A DNA stretch of 35,012 nt from an uncultured Desulfovibrio sp. (GTDB lineage: Bacteria > Desulfobacterota > Desulfovibrionia > Desulfovibrionales > Desulfovibrionaceae), in assembly GCA_910587035.1 (NCBI GenBank), contig CAJUMQ010000025.1, positions 1-35,012 of the forward strand. Direction: 5' to 3'. Under the pieces are notes generated by a model. The model ran no database searches and was not told where the DNA came from. It saw only the letters and a program-made list of their open reading frames with translations. Numbering within the stretch: the first letter of the stretch is position 1; each line of letters opens with the position of its first letter. The translations under genes were made by a program, and so were the position numbers. Shown here one piece after another: positions 8,196 through 16,036 of this stretch.

Positions 8196-9439
8196 TCAAC
8201 AAGGATCTTTCCATAGATTTTCTCGGAGTGCGGTTTGAAAATCCCTTCTGCCTTTCCTCTTCTCCAGTTGGCAACTGCTACGACATGTGCGCAAAGTCCT
8301 ATGATGTGGGCTGGGGCGGAGTGGTGTTCAAGACCATAGGTCCAGCCCATTTTATTATTGACGAGGTGTCGCCACGCTTTGACCAGCTGCAAAAGGAGGC
8401 AACTCCCTTTGTCGGGTTCAAAAATATGGAGCAGATCGCGGAGCATCCACTTGAGGAAAATCTTGCTGATCTGCGCAGGCTGAAAAAAAATTATCCCCAC
8501 AAGGTGCTGATCGCCTCTATCATGGGCTCCAACGAAAAGGACTGGACTGAGCTGGCCGCCCTTGTCACAGAAGCCGGCGCGGACATGATTGAAATGAATC
8601 TTTCCTGCCCGCAGATGACATCACATGCCATGGGCTCGGATGTTGGCACAAATCCGGAACTATGCCGCGCATACTGCGAGGCTGTGAAACGTGGCTCCAA
8701 ACTCCCGCTTCTGGCCAAAATGACCCCCAATATAACGGACATGGTGCCAGTGGCCAGGGCCTGCATGGCCGGAGGCGCCGATGGCATAGCAGCCATCAAT
8801 ACCATCAAATCCATTGTGGATCTTGATCTGCAACGGAAAATCGGGCTTCCGATCATTGACGGCAAGTCATCCATTTCTGGCTATTCGGGCAAGGCAGTCA
8901 AGCCGGTTGCGCTGCGATTCCTGCAGCAACTGCGCTCCGCGGAGGGTATGTCCAATCTTCCCATTTCCGGCATCGGCGGCATCGAGACCTGGCAGGATGC
9001 CGCGGAATTCATTCTGCTGGGCGCGTCCACACTGCAGGTGACCACAGCCATCATGCAGTATGGCTACCGCATTGTGGAAGACCTGAAAAACGGCCTTATG
9101 CACTATATGGATGAGCAGGGCGTTGATCGTCTGGCGGATCTTGTGGGCCTAGCAAACCCCAATATAATCCCTGCTGAAGATCTGAACAGGAACTACATCG
9201 TATATCCACACATTGAGGAAGAAAATTGCATCGGTTGCGGACGCTGCTATATCTCCTGCTACGATGGTGCCCATCAGGCTATGGAATGGAACGAAGAAAG
9301 GCGCCGTCCGGACTGTAATAAGGAAAAGTGTGTGGGTTGCCTGCTGTGTGCACTTGTCTGTCCGGTCAAAGCCATCACAAGGGGTGAGGTTGTCATGAAG
9401 GCTGGCCGCCCTGGCAACCCTGAAAAAATTATGATATGA
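8192..9439 (+). CDS. preA: PreA-like catalytic subunit of dihydropyrimidine dehydrogenase
   Basis: 415 residues. An FMN-binding TIM barrel of the dihydroorotate dehydrogenase family covers about 1-310, with N-L-S-C-P-Q-M at 136-142 and I-S-G-I-G-G-I at 258-264 for the FMN phosphate. Two C-terminal [4Fe-4S] ferredoxin motifs follow: C346-C349-C352-C356 and C380-C383-C386-C390. Together with PreT this gives the flavin/iron-sulfur chain that converts pyrimidines to dihydropyrimidines. The active-site loop reads M-G-S-D-V-G (147-152), where animal enzymes carry a catalytic cysteine (see findings). Overlaps preT by 4 nt at its start and the DUF1097 gene by 4 nt at its end. Confidence 0.9.
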   Translation: MINKDLSIDFLGVRFENPFCLSSSPVGNCYDMCAKSYDVGWGGVVFKTIGPAHFIIDEVSPRFDQLQKEATPFVGFKNMEQIAEHPLEENLADLRRLKKNYPHKVLIASIMGSNEKDWTELAALVTEAGADMIEMNLSCPQMTSHAMGSDVGTNPELCRAYCEAVKRGSKLPLLAKMTPNITDMVPVARACMAGGADGIAAINTIKSIVDLDLQRKIGLPIIDGKSSISGYSGKAVKPVALRFLQQLRSAEGMSNLPISGIGGIETWQDAAEFILLGASTLQVTTAIMQYGYRIVEDLKNGLMHYMDEQGVDRLADLVGLANPNIIPAEDLNRNYIVYPHIEEENCIGCGRCYISCYDGAHQAMEWNEERRRPDCNKEKCVGCLLCALVCPVKAITRGEVVMKAGRPGNPEKIMI

Positions 9440-9885
9440 CGCAGATCTTTTCTGAAAACATGCGCCGGGCCTTTGCCACATCGCTGCTCTGCACCATCTG
9501 GGTCTTTCTGGCAAACATCGCCAGTCTGCCCGGCTGGGCAGGTTTCGCGGGATGTACTGCGTACTTCGCGGCTCCAGGCAGGGGCCTCAAGGGACTTCCC
9601 GTGGTTTTTGCCTGCTTGTGCACAGGCATAATTTACGCCATGGCAAGTCTGCGTATGGCGATTGCCCTGCCAGGGGATGCCGCGATGCTGACCATGTGTT
9701 TTTTGACAACTTTCCTGATGTGCGCCGGTGGAGCCAGTAGACTGCTTGCCTTTGTCCCCGGCGCCTTCATAGGTTCATTCTCAACCTTTGCGGCTGCGGG
9801 AGATCTGGTTGTAATCCCCGCCCTTATTTTGGGGATTATGCTTGGTTTCGCATGTGACAGTTTTGGAAACATGCTGTGCCGCTGA
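9436..9885 (+). CDS. DUF1097-like inner membrane protein
   Basis: 149 residues with four or five hydrophobic segments and short loops, similar in size and pattern to DUF1097 proteins such as E. coli YcdZ. The function of the family is unknown to me. The start ATG overlaps the preA stop (ATGA), so it is the third gene of the preT-preA operon. That position suggests a permease or accessory for pyrimidine-related compounds, but this is inference. A hairpin follows at 9910. Confidence 0.7.
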   Translation: MTQIFSENMRRAFATSLLCTIWVFLANIASLPGWAGFAGCTAYFAAPGRGLKGLPVVFACLCTGIIYAMASLRMAIALPGDAAMLTMCFLTTFLMCAGGASRLLAFVPGAFIGSFSTFAAAGDLVVIPALILGIMLGFACDSFGNMLCR

Positions 9886-9909
9886 CCCTGAAAGCGGATT
9901 CATGATTCG

Positions 9910-9949
9910 ATGGCAAACCCCCGCCTATCGAAAGACGGAGGTTTGCCAT
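9910..9949. terminator. Hairpin after the preTA operon
   Basis: Stem ATGGCAAACC/GGTTTGCCAT, 10 bp and perfect, 25 bp after the DUF1097 stop codon. No T run follows, so a factor-independent terminator is uncertain; it could instead protect the mRNA 3' end. Confidence 0.5.
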
Positions 9950-10308
9950 CGGACTTGGAGCTATGCCTGAAATAGGCCATTTTTATGTGCCGTACATAAG
10001 GCATTTAAATATGATATAAAGCTGCTCGAACCATTGTAAAAATGACCGCAGGGTAGAAAACCCAGGAGGTAACTGGTACAACCAAAAACCAATAACTGGC
10101 AACCAATGCGCTACCTCCCCACTTCATGACCGAAATTTTACAACCTGCAAAAAGGAACAATAATTTCAGACTGAGTGGCAAAGAGGCAGATCCAGGTAAG
10201 TGCGGATCGCGGAATTTGCGATCCGGGCATGGGTGTATCCTCCAGATTTTCTGATTTGGCAATTACTTCAATGAAGCTGTATGCCAAACGGCCCAAAGGC
10301 CCCCTGCG
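9950..10308. other. Non-coding stretch with one short hairpin
   Basis: No supported gene. One minus-strand frame (10005-10262) lacks a ribosome binding site. A perfect 8-bp hairpin CGGATCGC/GCGATCCG with a 7-nt loop sits at 10203-10225 without a T run. I see no riboswitch or RNA I can name. Confidence 0.4.
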
Positions 10309-10337
10309 ATTTCGGAAAGACAGGGTCTTTCCGAAAT
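10309..10337. terminator. Strong hairpin at the 3' end of the 10341 gene
   Basis: A perfect 12-bp stem ATTTCGGAAAGA/TCTTTCCGAAAT with loop CAGGG begins 3 bp beyond the minus-strand stop codon at 10341. The T-rich flank lies on the plus-strand side (TTGTTAATTTTT), so it may end transcription in both directions. Confidence 0.65.
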
Positions 10338-10340
10338 TTG

Positions 10341-10937
10341 TTAATTTTTAAACTCCTCAAAGGAGAGAACTTCAATCACTGTGGTCTGATTGATAAAAGC
10401 TATCTCATTGCTTATATCGAATGACATTTTTTCAGTTTCGTCAATCTCTGTCAGAATTTTTACATAATCCTGCTGAGAAAACATCCTTACAGCCAGGTCA
10501 TAAACCTTTTGCTTCTCTGTGAACGATGCCTTGTAGTAATTTGCTTCCTTAAGCTCATCCAGGCCCTGGGAACAGGAGATGGCAATCGTCTGACGTTCAT
10601 TGTAGAGCTGAACCAGCATTTTTTTAATATTGTTCAATTCCAGAAGCTTTTCCACAATACCAGATGACCGGTTTGCAGTATCCATTTGCCGGCGCAGATA
10701 AAAGGAATATTCCAGCAGCTTTCGGCATTCCTGGAAATGCTGGCAAATCTGTTCCTTTTTGGCGCCAAGTCTTTTCAGATAGCTCTTTATATCATCGTCA
10801 GTAGTGCTCTCAAGAATCTGAAATACGAAATCCTGGCCATTTTCCTGCAATGGCTGGGCGGCAATGCTCATCAGACGACGAATGTCTGCATTTGTCTGGT
10901 CTATAAGCTTATGAATCCGCGAAAGGTTTACCTTCAT
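10341..10937 (-). CDS. Unknown helical cytosolic protein
   Basis: 198 residues that I do not recognise. It is almost wholly helical, rich in Q, E, K and L, with heptad-like stretches (about 45-130), no signal peptide, no membrane segment and no cysteine cluster. The start is well supported by AGGAG 7 nt upstream. It has its own promoter-like element at 10972-11000 and a strong terminator, so it is probably monocistronic. The composition suggests a coiled-coil structural or adaptor protein; no function is proposed. Confidence 0.7.
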   Translation of the reverse strand: MKVNLSRIHKLIDQTNADIRRLMSIAAQPLQENGQDFVFQILESTTDDDIKSYLKRLGAKKEQICQHFQECRKLLEYSFYLRRQMDTANRSSGIVEKLLELNNIKKMLVQLYNERQTIAISCSQGLDELKEANYYKASFTEKQKVYDLAVRMFSQQDYVKILTEIDETEKMSFDISNEIAFINQTTVIEVLSFEEFKN

Positions 10938-10971
10938 CCCGCTACTCCTTTTTTAGCCGCAACGAGATTTA

Positions 10972-11000
10972 ATTATTCATGAGCATTGTTGACATGTCAA
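10972..11000 (-). promoter_or_regulatory. Promoter with palindromic operator for the 10341 gene
   Basis: On the minus strand a consensus TTGACA (10995-11000), 17-bp spacer and AATAAT (10972-10977). The -35 hexamer is half of the perfect palindrome TTGACATGTCAA (10989-11000), and a further TGTCAAC lies at 11018-11024, so a repressor may cover the -35 region. Confidence 0.5.
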
Positions 11001-11039
11001 TTCCAGACTGTTCATCCTGTCAACTGTGCAATATGTATT

Positions 11040-11606
11040 TTATTTGCTTCCTCTATTAAGCATTTTAAGCATCTCATCCTTCACAGGCTCAAAGCTTTCG
11101 ATGCTGTGACTGTCATCCGTGAAAGCCATCCTCACATGCCCTTCCCAAAAACGGGTATTTTCTTCCGGGTTGAGAAGCTCATCCCTGAGCCCGATTACCA
11201 CCAGCTCCGGCAGTCTGCCCAGGCGGCCAAGATCCAATGGTTCGTAACTTTCCAGGACCTCCTTTGTGAAGTTCCAGCGGTGGGCGTCTTCGTATGAGAC
11301 ATTCTCCCCAAGAAACTGCCGCAGGGATTTGGGCGGATTGTTGCAGGGATTGACAAGCACGGAAGGCAGACCAAGTTTGCCAGCCAGCCTCGCCGCATGG
11401 TAGCCGCCCAGAGAACTGCCGACCAATATAATGGGGCCAGCCACTTTCTTCATATTTGCTTCCAGAGTCTGCTGGATTTTGTGGCAGCTCCAGGCGGAAT
11501 CGTAGCTCAGAACTTTTACATGGACACCAGGAAAACACTCCCTCAACTTTTGGCCGCTCCTGGTCGATGGACCGGAATTAAATCCATGAATATAACAGAT
11601 TTGCAT
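11040..11606 (-). CDS. YqiA-like alpha/beta-hydrolase (UPF0227-type esterase)
   Basis: 188 residues of a small alpha/beta hydrolase. An oxyanion-side motif H-G-F-N-S-G-P is at residues 7-13. The nucleophile elbow V-G-S-S-L-G-G-Y (serine in G-x-S-x-G) follows. The acid lies in G-L-R-D-E-L-L and the histidine in D-D-S-H-S-I near the C-terminus, so the triad is complete. These proteins hydrolyse short acyl esters; the natural substrate is unknown. I chose the ATG at 11606 because AGGAGG lies upstream and the motif H-G-F is then at the usual distance; a longer frame to 11639 begins in the leader. Confidence 0.8.
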   Translation of the reverse strand: MQICYIHGFNSGPSTRSGQKLRECFPGVHVKVLSYDSAWSCHKIQQTLEANMKKVAGPIILVGSSLGGYHAARLAGKLGLPSVLVNPCNNPPKSLRQFLGENVSYEDAHRWNFTKEVLESYEPLDLGRLGRLPELVVIGLRDELLNPEENTRFWEGHVRMAFTDDSHSIESFEPVKDEMLKMLNRGSK

Positions 11607-11759
11607 ATGTTGCTTGCCTCCTTTCATATCCTGGCGCACTGCAGGAAAAACTTATCCTGCATGCTGTCAGGAGCATCTGTGGTCTTAGAGCAGATTAAGG
11701 CTATGGCTTCCTTGCTGCCAGGCCTGCAGCCATGATGAAATATAAACTGTCCATCTTAC

Positions 11760-12016
11760 GCCGGTAAAGGCCCCTACTTCGAGGCCAAATAATTCGCTTA
11801 CCACAGACATGCGGGGATGGCTGTGCAGTTTATGCAACAAAAGAGCCCTGGCGGATAATGCCGCCATTATGGATGCTCTGGGCAAATGCCACCTTGCCAA
11901 TGCCGCTTTCGCCCAAAAGGAGAACAGGGAAATCCGTAGTGGCATATTTTGTCTTGCTTTTCCATAGTTGTTGCAAGAGCCGAACTCTTGCCAATGATGT
12001 CCGCAAAATTTTTCCA
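11760..12016 (-). pseudogene. Remnant of a sigma-54 activator AAA+ domain
   Basis: Three pieces of one sigma-54 AAA+ domain appear in order on the minus strand but in different frames. Near 12016-11950 is F-A-D-I-I-G-K-S-S-A-L. Then comes a Walker A block L-L-L-G-E-S-G-I-G-K with A-Q-S-I-H-N. Near 11790-11760 is S-E-L-F-G-L-E-V-G-A-F-T-G, the sigma-54 contact loop. Frameshifts and deletions separate them, and neither the sensor domain, Walker B nor DNA-binding domain is found. The degree of decay indicates an old pseudogene. The sequence between YqiA and the phosphoesterase (11607-12184) holds nothing else I can support. Confidence 0.8.
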
Positions 12017-12184
12017 GACTGATATGCTGTAGCTGTTATTACGCGAATACAAAATGTTTGCCGTACCCTGCACTTGGCAGGATGCAAATAAAATTTTATT
12101 TTCACTTCGGGGCAGTCATCCGGACATCATTCCCGGTGCTCCTTTTGCCAGCTTTGGCCACAGTCACAAGTTTGAGATTATAAC

Positions 12185-13327
12185 ATGATTTTACAAATAG
12201 CATCGGTAATCATCTTCCTGTTTGTATCCCTGAGCCTATTTTTCCGGACAGCCTGCCCCTTGGGCGTTAAGGTTGCCGGCAGTCTGCTTGTGCTGATTGT
12301 CAGCATGAAATATGCCATCTACCATTTCCTTGGGGGGGCTTTTTTTTCGCCTGAGCTGCCCCGATATTTTCTGCTTGTCATGGAAGCCCTCTATGGCTCC
12401 CTTATTATGCTGTTCTTCCTGCTGCTGCTTTTTGATCTTTATCTTGCCGGCAACTGGATACTTGGGCACAGCGGCATCCCTGTGCCGCAAAGAATCCCAA
12501 AAGGTGCCATAAAATGTGGCCTGGTTGGCATTGCCTTGTGTCTTGGCATCTGGGGAACATGGGAATCAGTGCGCGTGCCAACCCCGAAAACCGTGGAACT
12601 GCATGTGCCAAATTTGCCGCAGGGACTGGAAGGAACTCGTATTGTGCAACTCTCGGATTTGCACATTGGCCCTTTGTTAAAAAAGGACTGGCTCGCCGAG
12701 GTTGTGCAGAGGACCAATGCCTTAAAGCCGGACATCATAGCCATGACAGGTGACTATGTGGATGGGCATGTGAACCACATAGCGGGTGAGCTCTCTCCCC
12801 TGGCCGATCTTAATGCCAGATATGGTGTGTATGGCGTAACTGGCAACCATGAGTACTACTGGAACGCCACAGAATGGATCAAGGCTTTGGAAAAATTGCA
12901 GGTAAACATATTAAATAATGAGCATAAAACCATTGCCATAAATGACCATACCCTTGTAATTGCGGGCATCCCCGATCTTGTGGCGGATAGATATGGCTTT
13001 GAACCGGCAAATCTGCCAAAGGCCCTGTATGGGGCGCCAGAATCCCTGCGACTCCTGCTTTCGCATCAACCCAAAAACGCGCGGGAATATCTTGAAGATG
13101 TCGACATTCAGCTTTCCGGCCATACACATGGCGGCCTGATGTTTTTCCTCCGCCCTCTCATAGCGAGATTTAATAACGGTTTTGTGTCGAATCTTTATGC
13201 CGATGGTGGCAAAAACATCTATGTCAGTCCTGGCACAGGTTTATGGAACGGTTTTTCATCCCGCATAGGTGTTCCATCCGAGATAACCCTGCTTGTTTTG
13301 AAAAAATCCGTTCAGGATCCGCAATAA
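12185..13327 (+). CDS. Membrane-anchored calcineurin-type metallophosphoesterase
   Basis: 380 residues. About four hydrophobic segments occupy residues 1-125. The catalytic domain follows, with all metal-ligand motifs in order: L-S-D-L-H-I-G, M-T-G-D-Y-V-D-G, V-T-G-N-H-E-Y-Y and L-S-G-H-T-H-G-G. This layout is that of the YkuE-type family, phosphohydrolases tied to envelope or lipid substrates; the catalytic domain may face the periplasm. The ribosome binding site is weak. The gene is followed after 70 bp by the small acidic protein gene. Confidence 0.85.
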   Translation: MILQIASVIIFLFVSLSLFFRTACPLGVKVAGSLLVLIVSMKYAIYHFLGGAFFSPELPRYFLLVMEALYGSLIMLFFLLLLFDLYLAGNWILGHSGIPVPQRIPKGAIKCGLVGIALCLGIWGTWESVRVPTPKTVELHVPNLPQGLEGTRIVQLSDLHIGPLLKKDWLAEVVQRTNALKPDIIAMTGDYVDGHVNHIAGELSPLADLNARYGVYGVTGNHEYYWNATEWIKALEKLQVNILNNEHKTIAINDHTLVIAGIPDLVADRYGFEPANLPKALYGAPESLRLLLSHQPKNAREYLEDVDIQLSGHTHGGLMFFLRPLIARFNNGFVSNLYADGGKNIYVSPGTGLWNGFSSRIGVPSEITLLVLKKSVQDPQ

Positions 13328-13397
13328 AATTTTGAGATTTCCATTCTCCCTCTTGTCTGAATGGGGAGAATCTTCTAGTATGAGTGGTGAGGGCGAT

Positions 13398-13844
13398 ATG
13401 GATAAACATCAAACAGAAATATTTGGCCAGTTTACATATTCCCAAAGCATAACATATGAAGATTTGCTGAAATACGAAAAAAATCTTCAGGAAAATCTTG
13501 AAAATATTTACAGGGATGGTGGCGCCGAGCATCTTGATTTTACACCCCATGGCGATCTTTTGATGATGCAATGCGCATTTGAAAGCCAGAATCTGGAAAT
13601 ATTAAGGGATATTGCCGATGAAATAGCCTCAATTTTACCCTGTGGCATTCGTGGCAAAATTCTCTGTCTGGAAAAGGATCTCATCTCGTATCATATGTTC
13701 TGGCTTGAAAGAGGCCTCTGGGCTGAAAAGGAGTACCAGATACCCGCCAAGGGACCGGATGGGATATCTGTGCACAAAGTGGAACCAGTGGAAGATCAGG
13801 AGCCATGCGATGATGAGGAAAGCAGCCATCCAGAAGAGAGCTGA
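13398..13844 (+). CDS. Small acidic protein of unknown function
   Basis: 148 residues, cytosolic. The C-terminal tail is very acidic (E, D and S rich over the last 25 residues). A short basic-hydrophobic middle includes a cysteine pair region. No family recognised. I chose the ATG at 13398 because GGTGAGG lies 5 nt upstream; an earlier in-frame ATG at 13380 and another at 13332 have no such site. It lies between the phosphoesterase gene and tRNA-Leu and may be co-transcribed with the former. Confidence 0.65.
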   Translation: MDKHQTEIFGQFTYSQSITYEDLLKYEKNLQENLENIYRDGGAEHLDFTPHGDLLMMQCAFESQNLEILRDIADEIASILPCGIRGKILCLEKDLISYHMFWLERGLWAEKEYQIPAKGPDGISVHKVEPVEDQEPCDDEESSHPEES

Positions 13845-13936
13845 TCGCCAGGAATTATCGCAATGACATATAGCCGCTTGGAGATATTTAATTATATCAT
13901 TGCCCCATATCTCCTGCCAGAGGATAGGGGAAATAT

Positions 13937-14023
13937 GCCTGGATGGTGGAACTGGTAGACACAAGGGACTTAAAATCCCTCGGCAGCAATGCTGTGCGGG
14001 TTCGATTCCCGCTCCGGGCACCA
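13937..14023 (+). tRNA. tRNA-Leu (anticodon UAA), integration target
   Basis: Acceptor GCCTGGA pairs with TCCGGGC. The anticodon loop CTTAAAA gives TAA. A class II variable arm (CTCGGCAGCAATGCTG region) is present. The T stem is GCGGG/CCCGC, and an encoded CCA follows discriminator A. Its 3' end from 14007 onwards is duplicated at 23134, marking it as the attachment gene of the element that follows. The gene itself remains complete. Confidence 0.97.
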
Positions 14024-14073
14024 AACTGATAAACGCTAATGCCCGTTGATGACCGCAAATCATTGACGGGCTT
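14007..14073 (+). other. attL of the integrative element (67 bp)
   Basis: This stretch repeats at 23134-23199 with only two differences: one G is missing in attR within CCGGGCACC, and one A/G change lies near 14059. It covers the 3' end of tRNA-Leu plus the stem-loop that follows. The differences place the strand exchange between about 14019 and 14058. Confidence 0.93.
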
Positions 14074-14137
14074 GAATTTTAAGCCATTTTCCTGTTTGTT
14101 GGCGTCCGCTAATGACCGTTGACAACCGCATTTTATA

Positions 14138-14173
14138 GGGACATATCTGGGGACATATTTCAATTTATGTCCC
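14138..14173 (+). promoter_or_regulatory. Left integrase arm sites (GGGACATAT)
   Basis: GGGACATAT occurs at 14138 and 14150, 12 bp apart, with an inverted ATGTCCC at 14167-14173. The same pair with the same 12-bp interval lies inside the right end at 23068 and 23080. A related perfect palindrome AAGGACATGTCCTT (14183-14196) abuts the integrase start. These are best read as arm-type binding sites for the integrase and possibly its excision factor. Confidence 0.75.
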
Positions 14174-14196
14174 TATCCCTGAAAGGACATGTCCTT

Positions 14197-15420
14197 ATGC
14201 GTGTTGTGGAACCACTGACAGACAAGAAAATTAGGGCCGCAAAAGCTGGCGATAAGCCACTTATGCTCTTTGATGGCGGCGGCCTGTATCTGGAAATAAC
14301 CCCTGCTGGCAGCAAGCTATGGCGGCTCAAATATCGCCATGCCGGAAAAGATAACCGCATGTCCCTTGGACGCTATCCTGATATGTCCCTAAAGGACGCC
14401 AGGGAGAGCCGCGGGGCATTGCGGAAACTCATTGACGCGGGGCTTGATCCGCTTGCCGAGCGCAAGCGCGTTATTGCGGAAGCAACCGCTACTGAAGCAG
14501 AGTTGCGAAACACTTTTGAATATGTTGCCCGCGAGTGGCATGAAAAAGTAAAATCGCAATGGAGCGAAGGGCACCAGAAAAGGATCCTTTCCCGTCTAGA
14601 AAAGCAGCTTTTCCCCTATATTGGCAATATGCATATTTCACAGCTTGAAACAACTGACTACCTTGCGGCCATTCAAAAGGCGGAAGCGCGGGGCGTTATT
14701 GAAACAGCGCACCGGCTGGCGCAATTATGCGGCCAAGTTGTGCGATATGCGATTAATGCGGGCATCATAAAGTATGACGCGGCGTCTACATTGAAAGGGG
14801 CTTTATCCCATGCCCAAACAAAACACTATGCGGCCATAACCGAGCCTGCCGAGTTTGGGCGACTCTTGGGTGACATTGACGCATACCAGGGGGAACCGGC
14901 AATCTGCCATGCTTTGCGGATTCTGCCCTATGTGTTTGTCCGATCCCGTGAATTGCGCGGCGCGGCATGGAATGAAATTGACTTTGATGCAGGGCAATGG
15001 GTAATTCCGGCGGCAAGAATGAAAATGCGGCGTCCGCATATTGTGCCACTTGCCCCGCAGGTGGTTAGGTTATTCCAGTCAATGCGCGATTATTCAAGCA
15101 ATTCCGCCCTTGTCTTTCCCAGTGTTCAATCTGCAAACCGTTGCATATCCGATATGGGCCTACTTAACGCCTTGCGGCGCATGGGATACGGCAAGGACAA
15201 AATGACAATTCATGGATTCCGCTCAAGCGCAAGCACAATGTTGAACGGACAAGGCTACAACCGCGACTGGATAGAGGCTCAACTTGCTCATGCCGAGAAG
15301 AATGCCATAAGGGATGCCTACAATCGGGCTGACTATCTGCCGGAAAGATGCAGGATGATGATTGAATGGGCGAACTATATTGACGGCTTGCGCCAGGGCG
15401 CCATGGCCCGGCAAGAATGA
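14197..15420 (+). CDS. int: P4-type tyrosine integrase
   Basis: 407 residues. The DUF4102 arm-binding domain covers about 1-90 (L-T-D-K-K-I-R-A-A-K start, then L-G-R-Y-P-D-M-S-L-K-D-A-R). A core-binding domain follows, then the catalytic domain. First catalytic Arg is in V-R-S-R-E-L-R, the H-x-x-R box in H-G-F-R-S-S-A, and the tyrosine in R-D-A-Y-N-R-A. It should recombine attP with the tRNA-Leu 3' end. I chose the ATG at 14197 because family members begin just before L-T-D-x-K-I, with AGGA 9 nt upstream; the longer frame from 14119 would translate the arm sites. Orientation, tRNA and att repeats all agree. Confidence 0.95.
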   Translation: MRVVEPLTDKKIRAAKAGDKPLMLFDGGGLYLEITPAGSKLWRLKYRHAGKDNRMSLGRYPDMSLKDARESRGALRKLIDAGLDPLAERKRVIAEATATEAELRNTFEYVAREWHEKVKSQWSEGHQKRILSRLEKQLFPYIGNMHISQLETTDYLAAIQKAEARGVIETAHRLAQLCGQVVRYAINAGIIKYDAASTLKGALSHAQTKHYAAITEPAEFGRLLGDIDAYQGEPAICHALRILPYVFVRSRELRGAAWNEIDFDAGQWVIPAARMKMRRPHIVPLAPQVVRLFQSMRDYSSNSALVFPSVQSANRCISDMGLLNALRRMGYGKDKMTIHGFRSSASTMLNGQGYNRDWIEAQLAHAEKNAIRDAYNRADYLPERCRMMIEWANYIDGLRQGAMARQE

Positions 15421-15460
15421 TTTTTTATATTTGTGAGTTACATGGTATATGTTTTCAGGT

Positions 15461-15553
15461 GTAACAGAGGTAACACAGGTACAAGCTAGGATTTATGCGG
15501 TTTTGAGTGTTACCTCATGATTTTTTGTAGAGGTAACAGAGGTAACAGGCCGC
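15461..15553 (+). repeat. 93-bp direct repeat, copy A, with GGTAACA iterons
   Basis: Identical base for base to 20891-20983. It holds five GGTAACA-type iterons in both orientations (near 15461, 15469, 15508 reversed, 15532 and 15541), often 8-9 bp apart. AT-rich sequence follows at 15565-15585. Together with copy B it brackets the primase/helicase gene and the cargo/regulatory block, and it is a candidate replication site. Confidence 0.95.
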
Positions 15554-15604
15554 AACCGATACCAACAAAAAATCATTTTAAGAACGCACATTATATGTTT
15601 TCCG

Positions 15605-15695
15605 GCGGTCTAGGCGGTCTAAGCGGTCTATTTCCAGCATGCAAGCCACTTTGAAGCCTAGACCGCTTTAAAAATCATTTTGTCTAAGCGGTCTA
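15605..15695 (+). repeat. Second iteron family, GCGGTCTA
   Basis: Exact GCGGTCTA at 15605, 15614 and 15623 (9-bp period), an inverted copy TAGACCGC at 15659-15666 and a further direct copy at 15688. An AT-rich stretch lies between the inverted and last copies. The array is only 50 bp from copy A of the 93-bp repeat. It is a protein-binding cluster, probably part of an origin or of the control region for the genes that follow. Confidence 0.85.
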
Positions 15696-15819
15696 ACTGG
15701 AGGCGCCCCATGGCCCAGGCCAACGCAAACGCGCTCAGGGAGCTGGCGGCGTAAAGCGGATTTCTTGGAAGTGTAATCTGTTTTTTATGCGCAGGCAGTT
15801 TGAAGATATGGAGTGCGAA

Positions 15820-15927
15820 ATGACTTTCAATGGCGTTATGGTGGTGGTTATTGGCATGGCTTTAGTTGTCTGGGGAATAGGCCTTTATCTTATTCATTTG
15901 AGAAAGAAAAACGACAGCGCTCAATAA
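15820..15927 (+). CDS. Small single-pass membrane protein
   Basis: 35 residues. One hydrophobic helix (about residues 5-27, rich in V, I, L, G and W) is followed by a positively charged tail R-K-K, which predicts the C-terminus inside. GGAG lies 6 nt before the ATG at 15820, better than the in-frame ATG at 15787, which would add 11 residues. It lies between the iterons and the AT-rich cargo gene. Small membrane proteins in such positions can act in immunity or as toxins; nothing here decides that. Confidence 0.5.
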   Translation: MTFNGVMVVVIGMALVVWGIGLYLIHLRKKNDSAQ

Positions 15928-16036
15928 TTCCATATTTTCCCGGCTAGGCATGGATTAGCTACCCATGCCGAAAAGATATGACCTTGCATATCCTGCCGGG
16001 AGATAATCACAAGGAATGCCCGGCAAGGGAGGGATT

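Noticed and set aside
10005..10262. Minus-strand 85-codon frame with a hydrophobic C-terminal half
   Set aside because: No ribosome binding site and no recognised family; crosses the 10203 hairpin.
15709..15753. 14-codon frame preceded by GGAGG after the GCGGTCTA array
   Set aside because: Too short to support; could be a leader peptide, but there is no further evidence.
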